A stretch of 64,000 nucleotides of DNA from CAYQEC01 sp964569015. Its GTDB lineage: Bacteria; Actinomycetota; Acidimicrobiia; Spongiisociales; UBA5794. How positions within the stretch are numbered: position 1 is the first letter of the stretch; every line of letters starts with the position of its first letter. Positions 39,713 to 47,970 of the stretch are shown one piece after another. Under the pieces are notes generated by a model that saw only the letters and a list, made by a program, of their open reading frames with translations, made no database searches and had not been told where the DNA came from. Location: positions 1-64,000 of the forward strand of contig CAZMSN010000004.1 of the NCBI GenBank assembly GCA_964569015.1, written 5' to 3'. Made by a program: the position numbers and the translations under genes.

Positions 39713-41347
39713 TCACTTGGCGAGGGATTCGAGACGGCGAACCGGTCGCGATGGCATGTCGAACGGCCGGGCCGCCTCGATGATTCTCACTTCGGGCCGG
39801 TTGAGCCAATCCCACACCAATTGGCACTCTTCGGCTTCCGCCGTCGTGGAGGGTACCTCTCGAACGCTCGCATCCGATGGTGCAATGCGCATCAACGGTG
39901 GTGCCGCCGGGGCAACCCAGGCGGCGAGGAGCTTGCCGTCTTCGATCAGCGTTGACTCGCCAGCGCCGTCTTCTGCCCACAGCGCCCCGGCCCGCTGGAG
40001 TGTCTGCCAGACGCGTCGTTGCTCCAGGCTTCGGGAGAGCGCCCGATGCCGGTCACGAACCAGTGCCGCCTCCTCGAAGCGCCGGTCTCGGGCGTGAGCC
40101 CGGATCTTGTCGACGAGCGGATCGAGCAAGAGGGCCGGGTCGTGCTGCACGCCGTCGAGTAGCCGTGTGACGACCGCCTGGTATGTGGCATCCGAGACGG
40201 TGCCGTCACAGGGGCAGAGCGAGACCCCGAATCGTGCGAAGGTGCACGCGGTGCTGCGGGAACCGCCGCGGGTGCGGCAGCGGCGGATAGGAACCGCGTC
40301 CCAGATGGCCTCGACAACCCGCACCGCCGCCGGCCGCGATCGGTACGGCCCGAGCGTGACCAGGCTCTCGGATCCCAGGGTGCGGACCACCGAGAGCCTG
40401 GGAAACCGCTCCTCGGTGAGTTTCACCCAGTGGGTGGCCTTCGCCGGCCGGGAGCGGCGGTTGTAGCGAGGCCGGTGAGCATGGATGAGACGCAGCTCGG
40501 TGACGAGCGCCTCCAGCTCGGTGGCGCACTCGCGGTAGTCGATGTCGGCGAGGTCGCGCAGCATGTGTTCTCCGGCGCGGCGGGTGTCCCCGTAGAAGTA
40601 CGAGCGCACTCGCGTCCGCAGGTTCCTCGCCTTGCCGACGTAGATGACCTGGCGGTCGCCGTCACGGAAGAGATAGACCCCGGGCGTGCGAGGAAGGCGC
40701 TCGGTGAGGCCGATCTTGGCGTAGTGGGGAGCACCCTTCGCCGTCGACAGCCGCAACAGATCCTCGAGGTGAGTGGCCCCGATGGTGCCGGCCCGCGCCA
40801 GCAGCTCCCAGAACACGTGGGCCGTCGCCTGAGCGTCGTCGAGGGCGCGATGGGCCGGTGAGATTGGCGAGCGGAGATGAGCAGCGAGCGTGGCCAGGTC
40901 CAGGTGGCGGACCTCGTCGCGCACCAGGCGCCGGGCCAGCCCCAGGGTGTCCACGCTGAGGTTGGGGAGCTTCCCGTAGCCGAGGCGGATCGCTGCCGCA
41001 TCGAGAAACGACACGTCGAAGCGGACATTGTGTCCGACGATCACCGCGTCGCCCACGAACTCGAGGAGGGAGGGCAGGACCTCGCCGATGCGGGGCGCTT
41101 CGACGACCATGGCATGGGTGATGCCGGTGAGCACGGTGATCATCGGCGGAATGGGCTTACCTGGGTTGACCAGGGTCTGGAACGTGCCGGTGAGTTCCCC
41201 GCCAGAGAACCGGAGCGCTCCGACCTCGGTGATCTCGCAGTCGGCGGGTGACGTTCCTGTGGTCTCGAGGTCGAGAACGCAGAACGTGACCCGGTGCAGA
41301 GGAACGCCGAGGTCGTCGAAGGTTCGTTGCCGTCCGCCGGTCGTCAC
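39713..41347 (-). CDS. DEDD 3'-5' exonuclease fused to UvrC-like GIY-YIG nuclease
   Basis: A 544-residue fusion. Residues about 25-185 form a DnaQ-type exonuclease: VLDLETTG (DE), HNVRFDVSFLD and HRALDDAQATAHVF supply the DEDDh residues. Residues about 205-290 form a GIY-YIG endonuclease as in UvrC (TPGVYLFRDGDRQVIYVGKARNLRTRVRSYF). After that comes the UvrC cysteine-rich and UvrB-binding-like region (CTFARFGVSLCPCDGTVS; RFEEAALVRDRHRALSRSL). The C-terminal endonuclease V-like half of UvrC is missing. The same architecture occurs in mycobacteria (Rv2191-like). GTG 41347 is chosen because AGGAGG lies 8 nt upstream; the frame is open to 41398. Probably DNA repair. Confidence 0.9.
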   Translation of the reverse strand: MTTGGRQRTFDDLGVPLHRVTFCVLDLETTGTSPADCEITEVGALRFSGGELTGTFQTLVNPGKPIPPMITVLTGITHAMVVEAPRIGEVLPSLLEFVGDAVIVGHNVRFDVSFLDAAAIRLGYGKLPNLSVDTLGLARRLVRDEVRHLDLATLAAHLRSPISPAHRALDDAQATAHVFWELLARAGTIGATHLEDLLRLSTAKGAPHYAKIGLTERLPRTPGVYLFRDGDRQVIYVGKARNLRTRVRSYFYGDTRRAGEHMLRDLADIDYRECATELEALVTELRLIHAHRPRYNRRSRPAKATHWVKLTEERFPRLSVVRTLGSESLVTLGPYRSRPAAVRVVEAIWDAVPIRRCRTRGGSRSTACTFARFGVSLCPCDGTVSDATYQAVVTRLLDGVQHDPALLLDPLVDKIRAHARDRRFEEAALVRDRHRALSRSLEQRRVWQTLQRAGALWAEDGAGESTLIEDGKLLAAWVAPAAPPLMRIAPSDASVREVPSTTAEAEECQLVWDWLNRPEVRIIEAARPFDMPSRPVRRLESLAK

Positions 41348-41472
41348 CGCCTGGTCCTCCTGAGGAATCGAGTCCGTTGGCTCACGCTCGCCGAGCATCC
41401 CAGATAGCTGTGACGGGATCCGGCCCGGCTACTCTGCCCCGGGCGCTGGAGGGGGAGTGGGTCACCGCTACG

Positions 41473-41595
41473 ATGCGCGGCAAACGGGTGGCGCCGGGCA
41501 TCTCGGGTGTTCCCCGGAGGATCGCCGAGAACGCACGAGCTCGGATCGGTCTCACCGAGGCCGTGCCGGACGACGACGGGACATGGGAGCTATAG
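41473..41595 (+). CDS. Possible 40-residue small protein
   Basis: A short frame (ATG 41473 to TAG 41593-41595) with protein-like composition (RIAENARARIGLTEAV then an acidic end DDDGTWEL) and G/C third positions. It lies between the exonuclease gene (divergent) and the zinc-ribbon gene, 5 nt before the latter. A TACTCT hexamer at 41430-41435 could drive both. No family is recognised. It could be a real small protein or only the leader of the next gene. Confidence 0.3.
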   Translation: MRGKRVAPGISGVPRRIAENARARIGLTEAVPDDDGTWEL

Positions 41596-41600
41596 GAATC

Positions 41601-41819
41601 ATGATGACGGTGGACGGACCGCTGCGATGCAGCCACTGCGGCAACAAGACCCGGTTCGACATCTACGATCGGGTGCTGCGGCGCCGGTTCGCGCACTTCT
41701 CGCTGAGCGGCGACGTCGCCTACGAGGAAGAAGAGGTTCTCGAACGTACCGTCGAGCGGATCGTTTGCCGCTGGTGCGACCGCGATGACACGGTCGAGCC
41801 CATCGGCCCGGCAGACTGA
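41601..41819 (+). CDS. Small zinc-ribbon protein
   Basis: 72 residues with two CxxC knuckles, CSHCGNKTRFD near the N-terminus and CRWCDRDD near the C-terminus, separated by a charged middle (YDRVLRRRFAHFSLSGDVAYEEEEV). This is the layout of a rubredoxin-like or ribosomal-type zinc ribbon. ATG 41601 has AGGA 5 nt upstream. The end is two bases from the convergent TrmH-family gene. Function unknown; the conserved look of both knuckles supports a real gene. Confidence 0.65.
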   Translation: MMTVDGPLRCSHCGNKTRFDIYDRVLRRRFAHFSLSGDVAYEEEEVLERTVERIVCRWCDRDDTVEPIGPAD

Positions 41820-41821
41820 TC

Positions 41822-42625
41822 TCAGGCCCTTCGTTGCCGGACGGCCTCGTACAGCAGAAGGCCGGCGGCGGTGGCCGCGTTCAGGCTGTCGCCGATCCCG
41901 GCCATCGGAATCCGCACCCGGACGCAGGCGTCGTCCCACATCCGGGGTAGGCCGGAATGCTCGCTGCCGACGACGAGAGCGGCGGAGCCGGTCAGGTCGG
42001 CATCCCAGTAGTCCGTTGCAGCATCGGGGAAGCCGGCGACGAGCCGGAGCGAGTGCCGTGTTGCCCACGAGATGGCATCGGCCGCCGAGGTGATCGCCAT
42101 GGCGGTGGCGAAGAGGGCTCCCTGTGAAGCACGAACGACGTTGGGGTTGAACACGTCGGTGCCGGCGTCGGCGACTACCACGGCGTTCGCGCCGGCGCCG
42201 TCGGCGATGCGCAGCATCGCCCCGAGGTTGCCGGGCTTCTCGATTCCCGCCACGACGAGCACGAGAGGGCGATCGCCGACTGCGAGCCGGTCCAGCGACG
42301 TGTCCGGCTTCCGGGCGACGCCGAGCACGCCGTCGGGGTGTTGCCGGTAGCAGACCTTGTGGAACGGCTCTTCGGCGATGGCGGTAATGGTGAGTCCGAC
42401 GGCGACGAGCTGCTCGACGGTGGTCGTGCGATCGGCGTCGAGCAGTCGGGGGCACACGATCAGCTCCTCAACGACGACGCCGGCGCCGACGGCGCGTTCG
42501 AGCTCGCGGCGCCCTTCGATCAGGAAGCGACCTGTGGCATCACGCTCTCGGCGGCGTCGGAGCCGGGCCAGTGCTCTGATGCGGGGGTTGGCGGTCGAGG
42601 TGATGAGTTCGGGCACCGGCGTCAC
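41822..42625 (-). CDS. TrmH/SpoU-family RNA 2'-O-methyltransferase
   Basis: A 267-residue SPOUT methyltransferase. The N-terminal substrate-binding domain (STANPRIRALARLRRRRERDATGRFLIEGRRELERA) is followed by the knotted catalytic domain. Its motif 1 is IEKPGNLGAMLRIADGAGA, motif 2 is LVVGSEHSGLP and motif 3 is VRIPMAGIGDSLNAATAAGLLLYE. It probably methylates the 2'-OH of rRNA or tRNA with S-adenosylmethionine. Start GTG 42625 overlaps the TPM gene stop (GTGA); GTG 42616 is an alternative. The longer frame reads the glycine repeats of the upstream gene in the wrong frame. Confidence 0.9.
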   Translation of the reverse strand: MTPVPELITSTANPRIRALARLRRRRERDATGRFLIEGRRELERAVGAGVVVEELIVCPRLLDADRTTTVEQLVAVGLTITAIAEEPFHKVCYRQHPDGVLGVARKPDTSLDRLAVGDRPLVLVVAGIEKPGNLGAMLRIADGAGANAVVVADAGTDVFNPNVVRASQGALFATAMAITSAADAISWATRHSLRLVAGFPDAATDYWDADLTGSAALVVGSEHSGLPRMWDDACVRVRIPMAGIGDSLNAATAAGLLLYEAVRQRRA

Positions 42626-44883
42626 CAACTGCTGCCGCCACCACCGGAGAAGCCGCCGCCTCCGCCGAAGCTGCCGCCGAAGCTGCCGCCGCCAGACGAA
42701 GAGCCGCCCCACGAAGAGCCGCCCCACGAAGAGCCGCCGCCTCCGGAGAAGCCGCCGCCTCCGCCCCACCACGAACCGTGATCGGCCGACCAGGAATGGT
42801 CCCGGTAGACCGGTTCCCATCCGTAGCTGCCACGCTGTCCGTCCGTGATGACCCAGTGGTAGAAGAACAGCGTGAACGGGTCGAAGTCCCGCAGCCCGGA
42901 AGGAATGGGCTGTCCCGACCAGGTGTCGGTCTGGTTGCTCGTGCCCTCGTGGGCGAGCTCGGGAGCGAACCGGTCCGCATCGGCGATGTCGCTACGAGCG
43001 AGCGCCTGCCGCTGGGCTGCATAGGCGAGGGCGAAGGTGCGAGGGCCGCGCGGATCGGAGGCGCCGAAGGCCGCCGCCACGTCGGCATATGCGCCCTGCA
43101 ATCCCAGCGCGGCGAGAGCCTGGCGTGCATCGAGCCAGCGGCGCATCGCCTGGGCCGGTTCCAGTGAGACCGCCAGGATGCCGGCGATGGTCTTGCGAGT
43201 GTCCCCGGTCAGACCTTCCTTGGCGAGTTCGTCGGCGAGTGCGAGGTACACCTGCGGACCGTCATCGCGCCGGCGCAACAGCGCAGTGGTGATCGAGACC
43301 GGGAGTCCCAGCCGGCGTGCCTCGGAGCGGATCCGCTTGATCTCACCGGGTTCCCGCAATCCGGCGAGGGCGTACTCGATGGCCTCTGCGGGCTCGAGCA
43401 CCTGGTCCCGGTTGCTCTCGTACGCCGCCAGGAAGTCATCCAAGTCTTCCTCGTCGTGGTTCATGAGCAGCAGGGCGGCCACCGCCGGGATCGAGAGGCC
43501 GTCTTGGGTGAGCGAAGCGCCCTTCTCGGCCAGTTCGGCGCGTACCAGCTCGTAGCGGCTGAAGGCGGTGCTGGGGTCATCGCCGAGGTCGGCGAGGGCC
43601 GCGGCGACGGCGGGGCGGGCAGTCGAATCGGGGAGGGTCGAGTACAGCGCATGGAGTCGATCGGTCTTGGCCTGGGCGGTGGAGTAGACCGCGTCCAGCT
43701 CCTGGGCCGAGGTCGCCAAGGGTGAGGAGCCATCGAGCGCGGGTGCGGCCCGGAGGAAGCGTTCTCCGACATCGGTCAGGTCGGCGTGACCGACGGCGGT
43801 CTCGGTGAGCCGGTCCTCGATCGCTCGCCCGAGCCGGAAACGGGCCGCCGCCACTCGGTGGGGGCGCAGGCTGTCGATGATGCGGTTCAGCTCCTGGCGC
43901 TTCACTTCGAAGAGCCGCTCGTCCCCATCGTCGACGTCGAGGACCTCCTCGATGGAGCTCTGGAGGGCCCCCTCCAAGAGTGGCCGCTCCGAGGAGGACC
44001 GAAGCTCCAGCGGGACCGCGGTATCGGTCCGCAGCCGCTCGGGGTCGATGACGGAGATGAGCGACTGCGACCAGACGGCGTGCAGGGCGTCGAGATCGCT
44101 CACGGAGTCTCCGCCGTCGATGGCACGCAGTGTGGTCACGGCCGCGGTCGTCGGGATGGTGGTGGCTTTCCCGGTGAAGGGGAGGGCGTAGTCGTCGCGA
44201 GCGGGCAGCTCGTGGCCTGCCGGCTCGAGACGGGTGACGTCGCCGTCGATCAGCTCGGCGCGGGCCGTGCGAATGCGCTTCTGCTTGCGCCGGCGCGCCG
44301 CGTAGAGACCCGTGCCGCCGCCGGCGAGGGCGGCGATGCCGAGAACCCCGAGGATGAGGGATCCTGACGGCCCGCCGGAGGAGGTGCTGGGCTCCTCCAG
44401 CTCCTGTTCCAGGCTACCGATGATGGCGAGGGCGCCGCCCTCGAAGTCACCCCGTCCGAAGAAGCTGTCTCCGGCCCCGGCGATGCGGGACTCGGGGAGG
44501 CTCAGTCCGGGCCCGGTGGTCACCTCGGTTCTGCGATTGGCGAGGTCGATGAGGATCACGATGCCGGCGGGCCCATCGGCCATGCCGACGCCCCAAGCGT
44601 TGCCGAGATCTTGGGCGAACTCGAGCGGTTCGCCCTGCGGGGTGGCGTCGACTATGACGAAGGCGATCTGGTGGCCGTATTCGCCGACGAGGGCGTCGAT
44701 GGCGGCGGTGACCCGGGCGTCGTCGTCGACCACGCCCGCGTCGTCGGTGAACCAGCCCTGGCACACAACACCTAGATAGGTGCCGCAGTCGGCGGGCTCG
44801 GTGGTCTGCGCCGCGGCGGGGAGTGCCGTGATTGCCAGGAGGAGCACGGCGGGCACGAGAATGCGGAGGATCTTGCTGCTCAC
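42622..44883 (-). CDS. Large TPM-domain (YgcG-like) secreted membrane protein with Gly-rich tail
   Basis: 753 residues from GTG 44883. A signal peptide (to about residue 25, LPAAAQ) precedes a TPM domain (about 45-165; GQWFTDDAGVV-like start, VILIDLANRRTEVTTGPGL and FGRGDFEGGALAIIGSLEQELEE). A membrane helix follows at about 175-193 and a basic stop-transfer segment (RRRKQKRIR). A long helical cytoplasmic region of about 460 residues comes next, and a tail rich in Gly/Ser/Trp/Phe (GGGGGFSGGGGSSWGG type). TPM proteins with such tails occur in all kingdoms, linked to envelope and photosystem maintenance. An alternative ATG at 44982 would add 33 residues. The stop couples to the TrmH gene. Confidence 0.82.
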   Translation of the reverse strand: MSSKILRILVPAVLLLAITALPAAAQTTEPADCGTYLGVVCQGWFTDDAGVVDDDARVTAAIDALVGEYGHQIAFVIVDATPQGEPLEFAQDLGNAWGVGMADGPAGIVILIDLANRRTEVTTGPGLSLPESRIAGAGDSFFGRGDFEGGALAIIGSLEQELEEPSTSSGGPSGSLILGVLGIAALAGGGTGLYAARRRKQKRIRTARAELIDGDVTRLEPAGHELPARDDYALPFTGKATTIPTTAAVTTLRAIDGGDSVSDLDALHAVWSQSLISVIDPERLRTDTAVPLELRSSSERPLLEGALQSSIEEVLDVDDGDERLFEVKRQELNRIIDSLRPHRVAAARFRLGRAIEDRLTETAVGHADLTDVGERFLRAAPALDGSSPLATSAQELDAVYSTAQAKTDRLHALYSTLPDSTARPAVAAALADLGDDPSTAFSRYELVRAELAEKGASLTQDGLSIPAVAALLLMNHDEEDLDDFLAAYESNRDQVLEPAEAIEYALAGLREPGEIKRIRSEARRLGLPVSITTALLRRRDDGPQVYLALADELAKEGLTGDTRKTIAGILAVSLEPAQAMRRWLDARQALAALGLQGAYADVAAAFGASDPRGPRTFALAYAAQRQALARSDIADADRFAPELAHEGTSNQTDTWSGQPIPSGLRDFDPFTLFFYHWVITDGQRGSYGWEPVYRDHSWSADHGSWWGGGGGFSGGGGSSWGGSSWGGSSSGGGSFGGSFGGGGGFSGGGGSSW

Positions 44884-45058
44884 GATGCGCCACGCTAGGA
44901 GATTGCCGAGCAATCCACCAGCGGCCGGGCGGCGACGCCCGGCGAGCCTCTGGTAGCTGCGTCGGACATCGTTGGCAATCATCGTTTCCCAGCGGTGTCT
45001 TCGCGGCCCGAGACGGCGTGCGTGTGGCTCAGTCGAATCGCCCGGCCGCGGCGCCGCT

Positions 45059-46105
45059 TCAGGTTCGGAGTGCGAAGTGGTCGAAAGCGTGACGCTCGAG
45101 GGCATCACGATCCACGTCGACCCCGATGCCCGGCGCCATCGGAGGATGCAGCATGCCGGCGTCGTCGAGACGCCACGGCGGGTCGACGATGTCGGTCGTG
45201 AAGAAGTGATCGGATGCAGCGAGGTCGCCGACCACCCCGGCCTCGGGCAGGGTGGCGAGAGCGAGCGCGTGGCCGCGGCCGATGCCGCTCTCGACGAGGC
45301 CTCCGATGCGGACGCCGCAACCGGCTGAGCCGATGCGTCGAGCCAGCGCGGCGGCGGTGGAGGTACCAAGCCTCCCCGCCTTGAGATTGAAGACGAGGCC
45401 GGCGTCCTGGTCGAGGGCCTGTTCGATGGCGGCGGCGTCGGTAGCCGATTCGTCGAGGACGATGGGGGTGTGCAGGCGCCGGGCGAGTTCGGCGAGGCCG
45501 GCGAGGTCACCCGGGGGGATGGGCTGTTCGAGGTAGGCGAGTCCGAGAGTGTCGAGCGCGGCGAGGCGGGGATCGTCCACCGTGAGCGAGCCGTTGGCGT
45601 CGGCTCCGAACGTCATCGTGGGGAAGGCCTCCACGACGGCGGCGATCGTCTCGGGCGCGGTTTCGGGCCCGATCTTGAGCTTGGCGGCCCGGTATCCCCG
45701 GGCGCGAGCCTTCTCGACGGCGTCGTGAACAGAGCCGACGTCGGTTGCCAGACCGAGGGCGGCGCTGGCAGCGACGGGCGCGACCTCGCCACCGAGGTGG
45801 GACCAGAGGGGCACGCCGCGGGCTTTGGCCGCGAGATCGGTGAGTGCTTCGTCGAGAGCGGCGGCCGCCGACGTGCCGGGGAGAGCATCGAGTCCGGAAC
45901 GGAGGCAATCCCAGGCCTGCTCGAAGTCCTCACCGCCGTGTCCGGGGTACGGCGCCGCCTCCCCCCAGCCCACGAGGCCTTCCTGTTCAACGGCGACGGC
46001 GGCGAGCCGGCGGGAGGTGACGGTGCCGGAGGCGGTGACGAACGGCTCGCGCAGCGGCAGCTCGATGGCCCATCCCCGGACGCGGAGAGTACCTTCGGGC
46101 CTCAT
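45059..46105 (-). CDS. menC: Enolase-superfamily enzyme, probable o-succinylbenzoate synthase
   Basis: A 348-residue muconate-lactonising/MenC-type enzyme. Superfamily residues are visible: K-x-K in RAAKLKIGPE, the three metal ligands in TFGADANGSL, YLEQP and VLDES, and a C-terminal catalytic Lys in FNLKAGRLG. MenC makes o-succinylbenzoate for menaquinone, the quinone expected in actinobacteria; a dipeptide epimerase or N-acylamino acid racemase is the main alternative. The start ATG 46105 has no strong Shine-Dalgarno. Upstream, 19 nt away, ends the septum-formation protein gene on the same strand. No other men gene is adjacent. Confidence 0.72.
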   Translation of the reverse strand: MRPEGTLRVRGWAIELPLREPFVTASGTVTSRRLAAVAVEQEGLVGWGEAAPYPGHGGEDFEQAWDCLRSGLDALPGTSAAAALDEALTDLAAKARGVPLWSHLGGEVAPVAASAALGLATDVGSVHDAVEKARARGYRAAKLKIGPETAPETIAAVVEAFPTMTFGADANGSLTVDDPRLAALDTLGLAYLEQPIPPGDLAGLAELARRLHTPIVLDESATDAAAIEQALDQDAGLVFNLKAGRLGTSTAAALARRIGSAGCGVRIGGLVESGIGRGHALALATLPEAGVVGDLAASDHFFTTDIVDPPWRLDDAGMLHPPMAPGIGVDVDRDALERHAFDHFALRT

Positions 46106-46124
46106 GGCACTGGCGCCGGCCGGC

Positions 46125-46976
46125 CTAGAGGCCACTCCCGCGCAGTGAGCCGGTGGTCTTGACGATTGATTCGTAGTCACCCTGATAGAGGACGCAGATC
46201 CCGGTCCGGTCGCCGTCCTCCCAGCCTTCTTCTGTCGGTGTGAAGACGTCCAGCCACACCAACGAGTCGTCCCAGGCGGTTCCCACGTATGTTTCGAACT
46301 CGTCGAGGCAGGCGTAGCCGGCGGCCTCGTAGACGGTTTCGAAGCCCGGGTACATGTCCGGCAGCACGGTCACGGTGGTGGGGACGATGGTGACCTTGGC
46401 GAACACCTCGTAGTCGTGCGGCTCGTCGCAGTCGATGATGTCCACCTTCTCGAACGTCTCTCCGCTCGGCTCGTCGAGGCATTCGCCCACCTCGATGCGA
46501 TCGACGGACTTCGAGCTGTCGAGGAACGACACGAGGGCGATGATTCCTACGACGGCCAGGATGGCGAGGCCGCTGAATCGCCACAAGGTGCTGAGCAGGC
46601 CGCGGCTGGGTTTCCGGGTGGGTGTGGTCCCGGTTGTCTCGAGGGGGCCTTGCGCGCTCCAGTCGTCCGGCGAGTGTTGCACGGTGGTTTCGTCCGCTCC
46701 GGTGAGCAGATCAGGCGTGCGCCACGTTTCGGGGGAGTGCTCCACAACGGGGGGTTCGGTTTCGGCGGTCGGCTCGGACGGCGCCGCGGCGCCGGCCAGC
46801 TCGGTCCACCCTTCCTGTTGTGGCTCCTCCGGTTCGGCGGTCGGCTCGGACGGCGGCGTTGCCGGCTCCGGAGCAAGACCTTCGGACGGAGCAGTCGGCT
46901 CCGATCCGAGCCCCTGGCGGGCTCGGCGCAGCATATCCTCGCTGCTCAACTGGTCGTCGGGCGGTTCACTGGTCAT
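46125..46976 (-). CDS. Septum-formation domain membrane protein
   Basis: A 283-residue protein specific to actinobacteria. A long acidic, Pro/Glu-rich cytoplasmic N-terminus (about 1-135) contains two repeated HSP(E/D)(T/D)W segments (VVEHSPETWRTPD and TVQHSPDDWSAQG). A single membrane helix lies at about 147-167. An extracytoplasmic domain of the septum-formation family (PF13845) follows, with cysteine pattern GECLDE, IDCDEPHDYEVFAKV, YACLDEFE and GICVLY. ATG 46976 is preceded by AGGGAT and a TATGAT hexamer upstream. Related proteins localise to division septa or bind cell-wall material; here no division gene is adjacent. Confidence 0.82.
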   Translation of the reverse strand: MTSEPPDDQLSSEDMLRRARQGLGSEPTAPSEGLAPEPATPPSEPTAEPEEPQQEGWTELAGAAAPSEPTAETEPPVVEHSPETWRTPDLLTGADETTVQHSPDDWSAQGPLETTGTTPTRKPSRGLLSTLWRFSGLAILAVVGIIALVSFLDSSKSVDRIEVGECLDEPSGETFEKVDIIDCDEPHDYEVFAKVTIVPTTVTVLPDMYPGFETVYEAAGYACLDEFETYVGTAWDDSLVWLDVFTPTEEGWEDGDRTGICVLYQGDYESIVKTTGSLRGSGL

Positions 46977-47055
46977 AGATCCCTCGTCGTCGGGGGTCGC
47001 ATCATACGCAGTCCTCGTCTTCGTATCGGGGCACGAGGGTCTAGGTTTCGAGGAG

Positions 47056-47949
47056 ATGCTCTCGCGGACGCTGCACATCGGCGGGCCCCTCGATCTCGAA
47101 GCGACGCTCGGAGTGCTGGGGCTCACGGTTCGCCCTGTCGCCTCGGTCCAGGGCAACGAGGCGCTGTGGGCGACGCGCAGTTCGGACGGCCCCGTCACCG
47201 TGCACCTCATGCGCACCGGCAACACGGTCTCGGCAGTCGCCTACGGCCCGGGAGGGCGCTGGGCCCTCGAGCAGCTTCCCCGGTTCCTCGGGCTCGACGA
47301 CGAGCCGCGGGAGTTCCGTCCCCATCCGGGCATCGTCGCCGAGCTGCACCGCCGTGCGCCCGGGTTCAGGCTGGGGCACACCGGGAGGGTGTTCGAGGCT
47401 CTGATGCCCACCATCGTCGCCCAGCGAGTGACCACCGAGTCGGCCCGGCGCAGCATGCGGGCTCTGATCGAGCGTTACGGGGCGGAGGCGCCGGGGCTCC
47501 ACCAGCTCCGGCTGCTGCCGGCACCCGAGGTCCTGGCCGCCCTGGACTACGCGGATCTCCATCCGGCGGGGATCGAGCGGAAGCGGGCGGTGACGTTGAT
47601 CGAGGTAGCGCGGCGGGCGGCGCGGATGGAGGAGATCATGGGCCTCGACATCGCGGCTGGCCGGGAACGCCTGCTCGCGGTGCGCGGCGTCGGCGAGTGG
47701 ACGGCGGGCCATGTGATGGGCATGGCCCTTGGTGACCGTGACGCGGTGCCGCTGGGAGACTTACATCTCCCGAGCCTGGTGACGTGGCTGCTGGCGGGTG
47801 AGGAAGACGGCGACGATGATCGTATGGTTGAGCTGCTGGAGCGGTATCGCCCACAGCGACGGCGGGTGGTGCTGCTGATGAAGCGCTCGGGGCTCCATCC
47901 GCCTCGCCGCGGGCCGCGGCGGCAGCATCAGCCCATCGATTGGTGGTGA
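47056..47949 (+). CDS. DNA-3-methyladenine glycosylase, AlkA-like
   Basis: A 297-residue helix-hairpin-helix glycosylase that excises alkylated bases. The N-terminal AlkA beta domain is at about 1-90. The HhH-GPD motif LLAVRGVGEWTAGHVMGMALGDRDAVPLGDLHL contains the hairpin (RGVGEW) and the catalytic Asp in GDLHL. There is no C-terminal iron-sulfur cluster. The first Met (ATG 47056) sits directly on a GAGGAG stretch with no spacing, so the true start may be slightly different, but no better in-frame start is seen. Divergent from the septum-protein gene, convergent with gltD. Confidence 0.87.
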   Translation: MLSRTLHIGGPLDLEATLGVLGLTVRPVASVQGNEALWATRSSDGPVTVHLMRTGNTVSAVAYGPGGRWALEQLPRFLGLDDEPREFRPHPGIVAELHRRAPGFRLGHTGRVFEALMPTIVAQRVTTESARRSMRALIERYGAEAPGLHQLRLLPAPEVLAALDYADLHPAGIERKRAVTLIEVARRAARMEEIMGLDIAAGRERLLAVRGVGEWTAGHVMGMALGDRDAVPLGDLHLPSLVTWLLAGEEDGDDDRMVELLERYRPQRRRVVLLMKRSGLHPPRRGPRRQHQPIDWW

Positions 47950-47970
47950 CGTTGGCGACCGCGGGTTCGG

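Noticed and set aside
42630..42780. Short regularly spaced repeats resembling an array
   Set aside because: They are codon-level Gly/Ser/Trp repeats in the TPM protein tail, with no constant repeat and unique spacers, so not a CRISPR array.
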